A DNA stretch of 64,000 nucleotides from JBHIKY01 sp042139015 (GCF_042139015.1 NZ_JBHIKY010000008.1:1-64000), one strand, 5' to 3'. Shown: positions 26,297 through 35,041, counted from the first letter of the stretch. Notes: generated by a model from the letters alone, not told the origin. Numbers and translations are program-made.

Positions 26297-26809
26297 TTAT
26301 ATGAACAGAATGACAAACAGCAGACCACATAAAAAACCAAGTGATTTTGCCATTGCTTCATATTTCTTCTGATGGTCTCTTGCTTCTATTTCTTCCTTCT
26401 CAAGATGAATCATTGCCAGCCGAATATGCTTTTGCTGCTGAAGGCGTTCATGTTTTCCAAGAGTTTCCCCGAATTGCTGCAAGATTTCTTTTTCCTGTTC
26501 TTTTAATGCGGTCCAATCCCAAATATCTTCTAAACTCCTATTCCACGCTGTGCTAGCATCCGCTTCCCCTTTTTTCAAATAATCTGAGAAGTTATGGAAT
26601 AAATAGCTAATAGGCTTAGGCAGCTGAGAGCCGATTTTATAGCTTGCTTCAGTAAGAGGACTCATTCCATACATGATTTCTGCCTCAAAACTCTGCAGAG
26701 CCACCTTCAATTGACGAAGCTGTTTAGGGCGTTCTGTTATTTTCCTTGCTACTTCAAAGCCTGCCCAGGTGCACCCGCACAATATAAAAATGGCTCCAAT
26801 CCAGCTCAT
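26297..26809 (-). CDS. spoIIIAB: Stage III sporulation protein AB
   Basis: This 170-residue protein has membrane helices at both ends (about 3-18 and 152-169) and a helical cytoplasmic middle, in line with its GspF-like half-domain. Conserved parts are TERPKQLRQLKVALQSFEAE and MYGMSPLTEA. It works with the SpoIIIAA ATPase encoded 6 bases upstream. Confidence 0.92.
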   Translation of the reverse strand: MSWIGAIFILCGCTWAGFEVARKITERPKQLRQLKVALQSFEAEIMYGMSPLTEASYKIGSQLPKPISYLFHNFSDYLKKGEADASTAWNRSLEDIWDWTALKEQEKEILQQFGETLGKHERLQQQKHIRLAMIHLEKEEIEARDHQKKYEAMAKSLGFLCGLLFVILFI

Positions 26810-26815
26810 AGCCTG

Positions 26816-27718
26816 TCAGCCCCCGTTTTTTTCTTTTCCTAAAAGCCGGCCAGCTTTATTATCATCCAGGATGATAAATTTCTGAAAAATGTCCTGAAGA
26901 AATAATTCCTGCAAAGCAGGTCTCTTTCTTACCACTTCTAACGTTCTTCCATGAGCAGTGCAGATTACATGTACTCCGGCAAGTACGGCATCCATAATTG
27001 CTTTAGCATCTTCAGCGCGTCCAATCTCATCCACGATAATAAATTCTGGACTCATCGAACGAATAGACATCATGATTCCCTCAGCTTTCGGGCAATTATC
27101 GAGTACATCTGTTCTTGGACCGACGTTAAAGGAAGGGATGCCTCTATAGCTGGCTGCAATTTCAGAACGTTCATCAATAACTCCTACTTTTTTGGAAGGG
27201 AGAAATTCAGAAATAGTGCCGCTGCTGATATGCTTTGCCAGCTCACGGATAAAAGTTGTTTTCCCAGACTGTGGTGGACCGATTACAAGAACGGAGCAAT
27301 ACTCATTGATAAACAGACGGCGGAGAAAAGAGAGCGGTACTACTGAGGTATCTTTTGCTACTCTAATATTCAATGAACTGATATGTTTAACAGTTAGCAC
27401 ACCGCTGCCGTCCTTGACTACTTGTCCTGATACTCCAACCCTGTGACCGCCTTTTGTGGTGACATAGCCCTCTCTCAGCTTATCCTGAATGGCGTATAAC
27501 GAAAATTCACTCAGCTGATAAAAAGTGTATTCAATATCTTTTTCAGAGACTTCATGCATCCGGCCGGCTCTGTCCAGTGGGTAAACAACACCTCCGCTTG
27601 TAATCAGTTCTAACGGAGCATGTATACGGAGTCTGATTTCTTCTATTTTTCCGGATTCCGGGCTTTCAGTCACAAGGCTGCGAACAGGTTCAGAGAGAAT
27701 GGAATATACCTCTTCCAT
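26816..27718 (-). CDS. spoIIIAA: Stage III sporulation protein AA (ATPase)
   Basis: This secretion-type ATPase powers the SpoIIIA-SpoIIQ channel in the mother cell. I start at ATG 27718 (MEEVYSILSEPVRSL) after AAGGGAGGTTCATTA, giving 300 residues. Walker A is VIGPPQSGKTTFIREL. The acidic Walker B region is SPEFIIVDEIGR and the sensor region is GVHVICTAHG. It is the first gene of the complete eight-gene spoIIIA operon. An earlier in-frame start would add 16 unsupported residues. Confidence 0.95.
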   Translation of the reverse strand: MEEVYSILSEPVRSLVTESPESGKIEEIRLRIHAPLELITSGGVVYPLDRAGRMHEVSEKDIEYTFYQLSEFSLYAIQDKLREGYVTTKGGHRVGVSGQVVKDGSGVLTVKHISSLNIRVAKDTSVVPLSFLRRLFINEYCSVLVIGPPQSGKTTFIRELAKHISSGTISEFLPSKKVGVIDERSEIAASYRGIPSFNVGPRTDVLDNCPKAEGIMMSIRSMSPEFIIVDEIGRAEDAKAIMDAVLAGVHVICTAHGRTLEVVRKRPALQELFLQDIFQKFIILDDNKAGRLLGKEKNGG

Positions 27719-27743
27719 TAATGAACCTCCCTTTTTGCTGGCT

Positions 27744-27770
27744 AGTCTATGTTTATTCGCGTTCAAATTC
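27744..27770 (-). promoter_or_regulatory. Candidate sigma-E promoter of the spoIIIA operon
   Basis: On the minus strand GAATTT (27770-27765) and CATAGACT (27751-27744) are 13 bases apart. They resemble sigma-E -35 and -10 elements (GNATATT / CATACANT). The position 26 bases before the spoIIIAA start is plausible. The match is partial. Confidence 0.35.
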
Positions 27771-27814
27771 AGTAGAACAAAATCCTTGAACAGATACGAG
27801 TAAGCGTCAAAAGA

Positions 27815-27840
27815 TCCACATCTTTGATTGAAGATGTGGA
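27815..27840 (-). other. Perfect 10-bp hairpin upstream of spoIIIAA
   Basis: TCCACATCTT-TGATTG-AAGATGTGGA is a perfect hairpin without a strong T-run. It may act as a second terminator between efp and spoIIIA. Confidence 0.45.
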
Positions 27841-27889
27841 CCTCTTATCTCTTATACTAACTATCCGAAACATCATTTACTCTGCAGTA

Positions 27890-28015
27890 CTCGGGCAGAT
27901 GATCGGTTCAAGGCAGGAAATCATGTGACGCCTCCGGCGTCTCTGTTAGACGTTATTATTTCCCGAGGAGTTGAGGCGGCGCCCATGGAAAGCGAACGGT
28001 TATTTTTCTAAATCA
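27890..28015. repeat. Dispersed intergenic repeat copy
   Basis: This copy holds a GACGCCTCCGGCGTC palindrome and GCCCATGGAAAGCGAACGG. The latter is the inverse complement of the CGCTTTCCG(C/T)GGGC core found at 47.6 and 54.0 kb. No open frame is supported between 27719 and 28294. Confidence 0.45.
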
Positions 28016-28131
28016 ATAATAAAAGATAACAGAGTATCTATTGAAGATAAGTAAAGTATGGCACCTTAAACGAACATAAAGAAGGTGTGTTTGTTTTGAC
28101 GCTTACAATACGATTTCAAACTGGAGAAAGC

Positions 28132-28157
28132 AAAAAAGCCCTCCATCAGGAGAGGGC
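28132..28157 (-). terminator. Terminator of efp
   Basis: On the minus strand GCCCTC-TCCTGATG-GAGGGC is followed by six T residues. It lies 138 bases after the efp stop, with a decayed repeat copy between. Confidence 0.65.
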
Positions 28158-28268
28158 ACAAACCACTTGATATTAGACGAAAAGCGGTCCGTATGGAAAT
28201 TAAATTCCACACAGACCACTTTATTAAAATTCTACTTTTCAAAGTCCTTCAGTTTTTCAGTGGCCTCC
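28151..28268. repeat. 118-bp repeat, copy 1 (IS-related remnant)
   Basis: The stretch aligns without gaps to 34891-35008, with about 19 mismatches in 118 bases counted by eye. Each copy contains a long hairpin whose arms are AAAGCGGTC and GACC(A/G)CTTT around a TGGAA...TTCCA inner pair. Copy 2 adjoins a transposase remnant, so both are probably terminal pieces of the same IS type. Confidence 0.55.
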
Positions 28269-28294
28269 ACGCAGGAAGGCTTTACTGCATATGT

Positions 28295-28852
28295 TTACGC
28301 TCTTGAAACATAGTCCCCTTTTCTTGTGTCAATTATAAGAACGTCTCCTTCATTGATGAAAAATGGAACCTGCACGGAATGACCTGTTTCAAGAGTGGCA
28401 GGCTTTGTTCCGCCGGAAGCTGTATCTCCTTTTATGCCGGGTTCTGTTTCTGTTACTTTCAGCTCTACAGTGTTAGGCAGTTCTAAACCAAGCGTTTCAT
28501 CTCCGTAGGCAATGATTTGAACTTCCATGTTTTCCTTTAAGAATTTCAGCTCGTATTGGATTTGATCACCATTCAGCTCAATCTGATCAAACGTCTCATT
28601 ATCCATAAAGGTATGAACATCTCCACTTGCATAAAGATACTGCATTTTTCTTCTTTCAATATGAGCTTTCCCTACTTTTTCTCCGGCTCGAAAAGTCTTT
28701 TCCTGAATAGAGCCAGAGCGCAGGCTGCGAAGCTTTGTTCTTACGAAGGCTGCTCCTTTTCCTGGCTTTACGTGCTGAAAATCCATCACCTGCCAAATGT
28801 CGTTGTCCACTTCAATCGTCAGGCCGGTCTTAAAATCATTAACTGAAATCAT
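28295..28852 (-). CDS. efp: Translation elongation factor P
   Basis: EF-P relieves ribosome stalling at proline runs. The 185 residues show the KOW-like N-domain with the tip lysine Lys32 in KPGKGAAFVRTK, the central OB domain and the C-terminal OB domain ending in GDVLIIDTRKGDYVSRA. The next gene upstream is papA, a proline peptidase, in the usual order. GGAGGAAACGCA precedes the ATG. Confidence 0.96.
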   Translation of the reverse strand: MISVNDFKTGLTIEVDNDIWQVMDFQHVKPGKGAAFVRTKLRSLRSGSIQEKTFRAGEKVGKAHIERRKMQYLYASGDVHTFMDNETFDQIELNGDQIQYELKFLKENMEVQIIAYGDETLGLELPNTVELKVTETEPGIKGDTASGGTKPATLETGHSVQVPFFINEGDVLIIDTRKGDYVSRA

Positions 28853-28920
28853 TGCGTTTCCTCCATATCTGCCAATAGTTCAAGCACTATTAAAACTATA
28901 ACACAGCTGCTCAGCAGCGA

Positions 28921-29994
28921 CTATGAATCTCCAATGATCATTAATTCCTTTTCCGAAAGAGTAAGGCGGGAATTTCCATTTTCCGTTATTACAATATCAT
29001 CTTCAATACGGGTTCCCCCTGTACCCGGGACATATATTCCAGGTTCTACTGTTACGATCATGCCAGGCCTCAGGAGAGTATCGCCCTTTGGTGACAAACG
29101 CGGGTTTTCATGTACTTCCATTCCAAGCCCATGGCCCAATCCGTGTCCGAATGCCTCTCCATAGCCCTGTTTTTTAATATAGTCCCTTGCTACAGCATCC
29201 GCATCCGCACCGCTCATGCCTGGTTTAATTTCTTCCAGCGCTTTCATTTGTGCTTCGTAAACAGTTTGGTAGATCTTTTTTAATTCAGCAGATGGTTCTC
29301 CGACAGCAAGTGTTCTCGTAATATCCGAGCAATACCCTTGATAATAAGCCCCAAAGTCAAGTGTCACCAGTTCTCCGCTTTCAATTTTCTTATCACTGGC
29401 TACTCCATGTGGAAAGGCACTCCTTTTACCTGAAGCGACAATGATGTCAAAAGAAGAGGAAGCAGCTCCTTTCTTTCTCATGAAAAACTCTAATTCGTTA
29501 CTTACATCAATCTCACGCATTCCCGGCTTAATATAATTTGTGATGTGATCAAAGGCTTCATCTGCTATAACGGCTGCTTTCTGCAGAACAGAAAGCTCAT
29601 CCTTATCTTTATAAAGACGGATATCCTCTACGAGAGAGGATGTCGCTTTCAGCTCACAGGACATACGTGATTTTAATAATTCATATACTGCAAAAGTTAC
29701 ATGATCCTTTTCAAATGCAAGTGTTTTCACTTGAAAATCATCTGTCAATTCTGCAGCAGTGTGAAATATGGATTGTTTCTGTTCCACCATCTCAAAATCA
29801 GGACATTGATTTTTTGCCTGTTCAATGTATCTAAAATCTGTGATGAACATGGCTTTGTCTTTAGTAATTAAAGCTGCTCCAGCTGATCCTGTAAAGCCGG
29901 TTATGTATCTTCTGTTCACCGGGCTGTTAATAAAAATTCCACCGCATTCATTTTCAGTAAGAATTTCTCTTAATTTTCTCAACCGAGCTTTCAT
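28921..29994 (-). CDS. papA: Xaa-Pro aminopeptidase
   Basis: This M24 metallopeptidase removes N-terminal residues before proline. The 357 residues have a creatinase-like N-domain (about 1-125). The pita-bread catalytic domain carries metal ligands in VTLDFGAYYQGYCSDITRT (two Asp), AFGHGLGHGLGMEVHENPR (His), VTVEPGIY (Glu) and GTRIEDDI (Glu). Its order with efp is conserved (yqhT-efp). In B. subtilis aroQ lies between papA and yqhR, and it is absent here. Confidence 0.94.
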   Translation of the reverse strand: MKARLRKLREILTENECGGIFINSPVNRRYITGFTGSAGAALITKDKAMFITDFRYIEQAKNQCPDFEMVEQKQSIFHTAAELTDDFQVKTLAFEKDHVTFAVYELLKSRMSCELKATSSLVEDIRLYKDKDELSVLQKAAVIADEAFDHITNYIKPGMREIDVSNELEFFMRKKGAASSSFDIIVASGKRSAFPHGVASDKKIESGELVTLDFGAYYQGYCSDITRTLAVGEPSAELKKIYQTVYEAQMKALEEIKPGMSGADADAVARDYIKKQGYGEAFGHGLGHGLGMEVHENPRLSPKGDTLLRPGMIVTVEPGIYVPGTGGTRIEDDIVITENGNSRLTLSEKELMIIGDS

Positions 29995-30050
29995 AAAACT
30001 TCCTCCTCTGCAAAAACAGATTAGTCCCTGTAATATTTTAGCATATCCCT

Positions 30051-30524
30051 TTATTTTTGGGTAGAATGGTCCCGCTCTCTCTTAATTTCATTATATTCAT
30101 ATGAAATTGAATAACCGATGAAAATCCCGTAAAGAACAAATAAACAAATTGTAGTAGTGATGGTTGCTGAACCAAGCCTTTCCACAGGAGGAAGATTTGG
30201 AAAGACGGGATGGAGCAGATAAAAAACGATAAGCCATAATATCAGTCCAAAGCACAACCCAGGCCAGATAGATTCTATTTCCTGGAGTGCGGCTCTTACG
30301 AGCAGGGTAAGTCCTAAAGAAATAATCGAGATAAATAGTATCCCAGCTATGTGCCCCAAGTAAGTGCTTTTCCATTCAGCAAGTGCCCAAGGATCCATAG
30401 CAATAGCAGGTCCTACCTTAGTAAAATGAAAAAAATGTGCCACATAACTTAGAATACTTACAAACAGCCCCCCAAAAAATCCAATTCCAGCAACCTTTTG
30501 TGTGTATGATTTATCATTACTCAT
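30051..30524 (-). CDS. yqhR: Membrane protein YqhR
   Basis: This 157-residue protein has four membrane segments (about 10-32, 57-79, 89-107, 121-141). It contains the YqhR sequence DPWALAEWKSTYLGHIAGI and the loop HPVFPNLPPVERL. GGAGGTGTTAAA lies before the ATG. It is divergent to yqhQ. The family function is unknown, and conservation next to yqhQ suggests a shared envelope role. Confidence 0.88.
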   Translation of the reverse strand: MSNDKSYTQKVAGIGFFGGLFVSILSYVAHFFHFTKVGPAIAMDPWALAEWKSTYLGHIAGILFISIISLGLTLLVRAALQEIESIWPGLCFGLILWLIVFYLLHPVFPNLPPVERLGSATITTTICLFVLYGIFIGYSISYEYNEIKRERDHSTQK

Positions 30525-30789
30525 TTTAACACCTCCATGTAAACAGTATGATCCTGCTTATAAGCCTTCATTCATTACATATAACAAGTAATGGAAGAAG
30601 GCAGGAGTGTAAAATTTCGATATTTAGGGAATAAATAAAATATATATACACCAGCCCCTGAAAACTGATATAATCAATTTTTCTCATTTATGTAATCATA
30701 GAGGAATGGAACGTTTTCGTGTAGAATATAAGGTATATATACCAAGCATGAAAATAGTTAGTGAATAAATTTGTAGGTTGGTGGCATAA

Positions 30790-31740
30790 ATGAGCAAGTC
30801 CAAACAATTCTCATACGGCGGCCAGGCAATTGTGGAAGGTGTTATGTTCGGCGGAAAAAATACTACCGTCAGTGCTATTCGCCGAAACGATAGTTCTATT
30901 CATTATTATGAAGAGAAGAAACCGAACCGGCCTGTGCTCGCAAAAATCAAAAAAGTACCATTTTTAAGAGGAATTGCTGGAATTATTGAAGCAAGCGGTA
31001 TTGGAACCAAACATCTAAATTACTCTACGGATCGTTATGATGTAGATCCTAAGGAAGATGACCAGATCGTACCGCAGGAAAAATCATCAAAAATGTCCAT
31101 GATATTTGGAGCTGCGGCGGTTGGAATTTTATCCTTTCTGTTCGGCAAATTTGTTTTCACAATAGTGCCGGCACTATTAGCAGAGACACTTCGCTTTGCG
31201 TATCCTGGGCATGTAGCTCAGAATTTGATAGAAGGGGTCATTAAACTAATTCTACTGCTTGCCTATATTTACCTTATATCCTTGACCCCCCTTATTAAAA
31301 GGGTCTTTCAATATCATGGTGCAGAACACAAAGTGATCAATACTTTTGAGGCAGGAAAACCATTAACAGTAGATGAGGTTCAACGTCATTCAAGACTCCA
31401 TTACCGCTGTGGAAGCAGCTTTATACTATTTACGGTTATCGTCGGGGTTTTCATTTACCTGCTCGTTCCTTTTGACTCTATGACAGAGAGAATTGTTCAA
31501 AGAATAGCATTGCTCCCTGTGGTGCTGGGGGTATCTTACGAAGTCCTGCAAGCCACCAATAAACTTCGAAAGATTCCGGTTCTAAAGTGGCTTGGTCTTC
31601 CAGGTCTGTGGCTTCAGCTTCTCACTACAAAAGAACCAAAAGCTGACCAGGTGGAAGTCGCAATTAAATCCTTTGAGAAACTTGTGGACCGAGAAGAACA
31701 TTATGCCAAGGAAGAAGCGATAGGTGAAAAAGTCGTGTAA
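30790..31740 (+). CDS. yqhQ: YqhQ, DUF1385 membrane protein
   Basis: The 316 residues contain the DUF1385 signatures YGGQAIVEGVMF near the start, FLRGIAGIIEAS, and the paired FQYHGAEHKVINTFEAG and HSRLHYRCGSSFILF. The His/Glu/Cys pattern suggests a metal-dependent membrane enzyme, but the reaction is unknown. Four to five membrane helices are visible (about 104-122, 150-172, 205-227, 240-255). GTAGGTTGGTGGCATAA precedes the ATG. A second, shorter HGAEHK protein occurs at 54.2-55.2 kb. Confidence 0.92.
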   Translation: MSKSKQFSYGGQAIVEGVMFGGKNTTVSAIRRNDSSIHYYEEKKPNRPVLAKIKKVPFLRGIAGIIEASGIGTKHLNYSTDRYDVDPKEDDQIVPQEKSSKMSMIFGAAAVGILSFLFGKFVFTIVPALLAETLRFAYPGHVAQNLIEGVIKLILLLAYIYLISLTPLIKRVFQYHGAEHKVINTFEAGKPLTVDEVQRHSRLHYRCGSSFILFTVIVGVFIYLLVPFDSMTERIVQRIALLPVVLGVSYEVLQATNKLRKIPVLKWLGLPGLWLQLLTTKEPKADQVEVAIKSFEKLVDREEHYAKEEAIGEKVV

Positions 31741-31773
31741 TATTAAAGGTTTACCAAATGCGGAGGTGATAAT

Positions 31774-32148
31774 ATGTCCCGTTTACCGGCTAACCCTTTT
31801 ACTCTCATATTGTTTGGCCTTGCAGTACTGGGTTTAGGTTACCAGCTTACAACTGATCCTCTTGGTCTTCTCACTTACCTGCTGGTTGGTGCAGCGGTGG
31901 CAGTGGGTATATACTTCTTGTTTACCCGTGTCATTTTAAAACGCACCATGATGAATCAATATAGAACGGCAGCGAGACCTAAGACTTCCCCTCGTCAACA
32001 GCCACCCGCGAAATCTGCGAAACTGTCGAAAAATACAGTCCAGCCAAAAAAACACCCCTCCCGCGCCATTACAAAAAAGCGCTCTGATCACAATTTAACG
32101 GTCATAGAGGGGAAAAAGAACCGGAAGAAAAACCGGGCTCTTTTTTAA
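31774..32148 (+). CDS. yqhP: YqhP-like small membrane protein
   Basis: This 124-residue protein has two membrane helices (about 9-25 and 31-52) and a very basic tail with many Lys/Arg/Pro. It follows yqhQ after 33 bases with CGGAGGTGATAAT as ribosome site, so the pair is probably an operon. Its own terminator begins before its stop codon. The function is unknown. Confidence 0.85.
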   Translation: MSRLPANPFTLILFGLAVLGLGYQLTTDPLGLLTYLLVGAAVAVGIYFLFTRVILKRTMMNQYRTAARPKTSPRQQPPAKSAKLSKNTVQPKKHPSRAITKKRSDHNLTVIEGKKNRKKNRALF

Positions 32149-32166
32149 CCTGAGCCCGGTTTTTCT
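32131..32166 (+). terminator. Terminator of yqhQ-yqhP
   Basis: AACCGGGCTC (32131-32140) and GAGCCCGGTT (32152-32161) pair perfectly, followed by TTTTC and more T residues. The left arm lies within the last codons of yqhP. Confidence 0.85.
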
Positions 32167-32245
32167 TTTTTCTATGCAGTAACAAATCCATTAAAGATTC
32201 CCGGGCCCACAGACTTTCAAAATGTTTTATCAGGGAGGGAAAGGA

Positions 32246-33037
32246 ATGGGCGCCATGATAGACAATACAGTTACTATTATTTATCATGAATGGTTTTACT
32301 TTTTAATTATCCCATTAGTATATTGGCTCATTGATAAGTATACCGGCTTTAAACTACTGCTCGTATTTGGTCTCACTCTTTACTTTCATTCCTTGTTAAC
32401 TGCAATATTTGAAGGCCGGTCAGCTTTTTCAGACGATCCCGTCTCATTTTCACTGTCTCTGCCGTTGGAAGTACAGCTATCTACTGCTTTCTTAGGTTAT
32501 TTGATATGGGAAGTTGCCGACCGGCGCTTTACTTTTCTCGCATTTATGGCTATAAGTTTTATATCTTTATTTCGGCTAATAAGCCCAGCTTATTTATTTG
32601 AAGATATTTTTATGGCTATTGTTATTGGCGGCTTTACCGTTTATATTGTATATCGTTCGATGGACTGGATGGGAGGCGTTCCCGATGCATACGTTTTCTC
32701 TTTTTCTCTCGTACTTCCTTCTTCATTGCTGCTCCTTCATCCGGAAGCCGCTTCATATGCTGGGCTTTTACTTGGAAGTGGGGCTGGTTTCAGCTTTGAG
32801 CAGTTAAAGAATCGGATGAGTATATCGAGAGATGTAAAGAAAAAGCTTTCAGCCGCACTGCTGGGATCAGCCGGGCTGCTTATCCTGCTGTCAATCAGAG
32901 AATTTCTGACTCCTGTGCCGGTGACGATGTTTTTACATGCTGTACTAGTTACCCTTTGGATCACATATATTGCCCCTGCATTGTTTACAAAAGCAGGTAT
33001 TTATCAGCACCAGGGCAATTTGAAGACAACTCATTAA
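32246..33037 (+). CDS. PAP2-family-like integral membrane protein without catalytic motifs
   Basis: The 263 residues (ATG 32246, GGAGG 7 bases upstream) form about eight membrane helices. The pattern follows bacterial PAP2-type phosphatases: an opening like EWFYFLIIPLVYWLIDK, a middle GYLIWEVADRR, and a tail like GSGAGFSFEQLKNRMSIS and TLWITYIAPALF. Catalytic motifs are not there. The K/R-x6-RP site reads EGRSAF, the PSGH site reads LPLEVQLSTAF, and the SR-x5-H site reads FRLISPAYLFED. So it is probably a non-enzymatic relative, perhaps a lipid-binding protein. It ends one base before the convergent patatin gene stops. Confidence 0.7.
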   Translation: MGAMIDNTVTIIYHEWFYFLIIPLVYWLIDKYTGFKLLLVFGLTLYFHSLLTAIFEGRSAFSDDPVSFSLSLPLEVQLSTAFLGYLIWEVADRRFTFLAFMAISFISLFRLISPAYLFEDIFMAIVIGGFTVYIVYRSMDWMGGVPDAYVFSFSLVLPSSLLLLHPEAASYAGLLLGSGAGFSFEQLKNRMSISRDVKKKLSAALLGSAGLLILLSIREFLTPVPVTMFLHAVLVTLWITYIAPALFTKAGIYQHQGNLKTTH

Positions 33038-33931
33038 TTACCCTGTCCACGTTTTTAAATAAGACAGGGTTTGCTGTTGTCCCATATCAATTAACTGCTG
33101 TTTTTGTTCCAGCGATAAGGTAAATTGGGTGGTTTTCACATCATCCACTGTTAAAAATACGATGTTTTTAGCATCATTCTTTGATATATAACGTAAATCG
33201 TGCGCTTTTCTCATTGTATCAAAGAGGGACTGATACAAAATGACAGCATTTTTTATTTTTTTTACTTCGCCTTCCTCCATTGCTGGAGAAAGCTGAAACC
33301 CGATTACCGGGCGCTGCAGCTTTCCTTCTATATCATCTTGAAATATCCACATTGGAAAGTTACTTAACAGGCCACCATCTAAAATAAGGTGGTTTTTCTT
33401 TTTCGTCATTTTCCATTTAACCGGCTGAAAAAAATAAGGCAGACTACAGCTCATTCTAATTGCACGTGAAAGTGGAAAAGTGGATATATTCTTGCCGTAG
33501 CTGGGGATATCATCCGGAAATACAATCATTCTTCCGGCTGTTACATCCGATGCTATTATTTTAAGACTGCCCTCCGGCAGATCCCGAAAAGAATGCACTC
33601 CTTTTCTTCTCAGCAGCTCCTGAATCCAATTTTCGAGTTTCTCCCCTTTATAGAGGCCGAGCTTCCGGTACACTAGCAGCCAGGCAAGCCAGGGTAGATA
33701 CTCGGTCACCAATGTTTCATCAAGAATGTCCTTTGATTCAACCGGCAGAAGGATTGAGGTTAGTTCCTCTGCTGTATACCCGGCTTTAATGAGAGCTGCT
33801 GTAATGGCCCCTGCACTGGTGCCAGCTACTCGTTCTATCGAATAATTGTTTTCCTCAAGTGCTTTCATTGCTCCAATAAAAGTAAAAGCCTTTACCCCTC
33901 CTCCGGCAAATACAGCATCGACCTTCATCAT
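33038..33931 (-). CDS. yqhO: Patatin-like phospholipase (YqhO)
   Basis: This Ser-Asp dyad lipid acyl hydrolase has 297 residues from ATG 33931, which follows GGGAGGAGTGGT. The oxyanion motif is VFAGGGVKAFTFIGAMKAL, the nucleophile elbow is GTSAGA, and the aspartate motif is LDGGLLSNFPMW. It has no signal peptide, so it should act on cytoplasmic membrane lipids. It follows mntR on the same strand after about 270 bases and keeps the B. subtilis yqhO-yqhP vicinity. ATG 33928 is an equal alternative start. Confidence 0.9.
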   Translation of the reverse strand: MMKVDAVFAGGGVKAFTFIGAMKALEENNYSIERVAGTSAGAITAALIKAGYTAEELTSILLPVESKDILDETLVTEYLPWLAWLLVYRKLGLYKGEKLENWIQELLRRKGVHSFRDLPEGSLKIIASDVTAGRMIVFPDDIPSYGKNISTFPLSRAIRMSCSLPYFFQPVKWKMTKKKNHLILDGGLLSNFPMWIFQDDIEGKLQRPVIGFQLSPAMEEGEVKKIKNAVILYQSLFDTMRKAHDLRYISKNDAKNIVFLTVDDVKTTQFTLSLEQKQQLIDMGQQQTLSYLKTWTG

Positions 33932-34203
33932 ACCACTCCTCCCTTTTTCCATCGTATGAATTGGAAAAAGGATAGGTGTTTATTCTTACTATTCCTGCAG
34001 ACGGATTTTTGTACATAAAACTATACCGGTCTCCGAACGTGGGTCCGGCGGCCGGAAGAAGAGCCAGCTTCCCTGTTATTGAGTCAATAGCAGCCTCCTT
34101 TTATGCCGCACTGCTTAACTGTCTTTGCTCCTCAACAGTCCAGCCGGTTTGTTCAGTCGAGTCTGTGAATGAGGGAATGGATCACCAAAACGTTATCGCA
34201 GAA

Positions 34204-34632
34204 TTATTCTGAATCTATTTCATTTTGCTGCTGAATGTTTCTTAATTCCTTCACTCTGGATTCATTTTCCTGAAAATACTGAACTACGTCGCCTATTCGA
34301 TCAATCGCATCCCAGCTTAGATGATGTTCAATTCCTTCTACATCTTCAAATATATACTTTCCTTCTACTCCAATTAATTTCAAAAAGTCTTCAAGTAATT
34401 CATGGCGGTAGACGAGCCTTTTTCCAACTTTTTTCCCTTTTGCTGTTAAAATTAACCCCCGGTACTTTTCGTAAATAAGATATTCTTTTTTATCAAGTTT
34501 CTGAACCATTTTGGTAACAGAGGAAGGGTGCACATCCAGTGCCTCGGCTATATCGGAAACACGTGCATAACCTTTCTCTTCTATTAACTGATAGATTCGT
34601 TCTAAATAATCCTCCATGCTTGGAGTTGGCAT
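34204..34632 (-). CDS. mntR: Manganese transport regulator MntR
   Basis: This DtxR-family repressor blocks Mn2+ uptake genes. From ATG 34632 the protein has 142 residues, identical to the B. subtilis length. The winged helix occupies 1-65 (VSDIAEALDVHPSSVTKM). The Mn ligands known for MntR are all present: Asp8, Glu11, His77, Glu99, Glu102 and His103. The frame extends 5 codons upstream without a ribosome site, while GGGGGGAG precedes the chosen start. The gap 33932-34203 shows no gene I can support. Confidence 0.95.
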   Translation of the reverse strand: MPTPSMEDYLERIYQLIEEKGYARVSDIAEALDVHPSSVTKMVQKLDKKEYLIYEKYRGLILTAKGKKVGKRLVYRHELLEDFLKLIGVEGKYIFEDVEGIEHHLSWDAIDRIGDVVQYFQENESRVKELRNIQQQNEIDSE

Positions 34633-34734
34633 ACGAACTCCCCCCAATGTCTATAACAATATAGTTTATTTAATGAAAAATTGTTGCACTTGCTTTAGTT
34701 TACATGAAAAGTTGACCACGCTCAAATCGATCCT

Positions 34735-34890
34735 ATAAGGAAAGAAAGAAGCATTTACCTGAGTTAACGAAGAAAAGTCAAGAGGCTGGATTAGAAGTGA
34801 AGGAAATCATTGGAGATTCAGCTTATTAGGCAAAGGAAAATATCAACTACCCGAAAGAAAGTGAAATCAAACTCATTTCCAAATTGAAAT
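34735..34890 (+). pseudogene. Decayed IS1182-type transposase fragment
   Basis: In one frame the sequence reads LPELTKKSQEAGLEVKEI, then IGDSAY, a stop, and KENINYPKESEIKLISKLK. This is the characteristic AG-x-EV-x3-IGD-(S/T)AY-x2-KEN segment of IS1182-family DDE transposases. The internal stop and missing ends show a dead remnant of about 50 codons. It runs directly into repeat copy 2. Confidence 0.65.
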
Positions 34891-35008
34891 AGAGGGCACA
34901 AACCTCTTAAAATTAGTTGAAAAGCGGTCTGTATGGAAGCTAAATTCCACGCAGACCGCTTTTTAAGAAAACTACTTTTCATAGCCATTCAGTTTTTCAG
35001 TGGACTCC
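34891..35008. repeat. 118-bp repeat, copy 2 (IS-related remnant)
   Basis: This copy aligns with 28151-28268 without gaps. The hairpin AAAAGCGGTCTG ... CAGACCGCTTTT (34919-34962) is better preserved here than in copy 1. It follows the transposase remnant, so it probably represents the element's end. It could also end nrdJ transcription on the minus strand (nrdJ stops at 35042). Confidence 0.6.
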
Positions 35009-35041
35009 GTTCAGGCTGCCCCTTTTTCTCTATCTATACAT

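Noticed and set aside
33976..34212. 78-codon plus-strand frame between yqhO and mntR
   Set aside because: No family resemblance, no convincing ribosome site, and it overlaps the mntR end.
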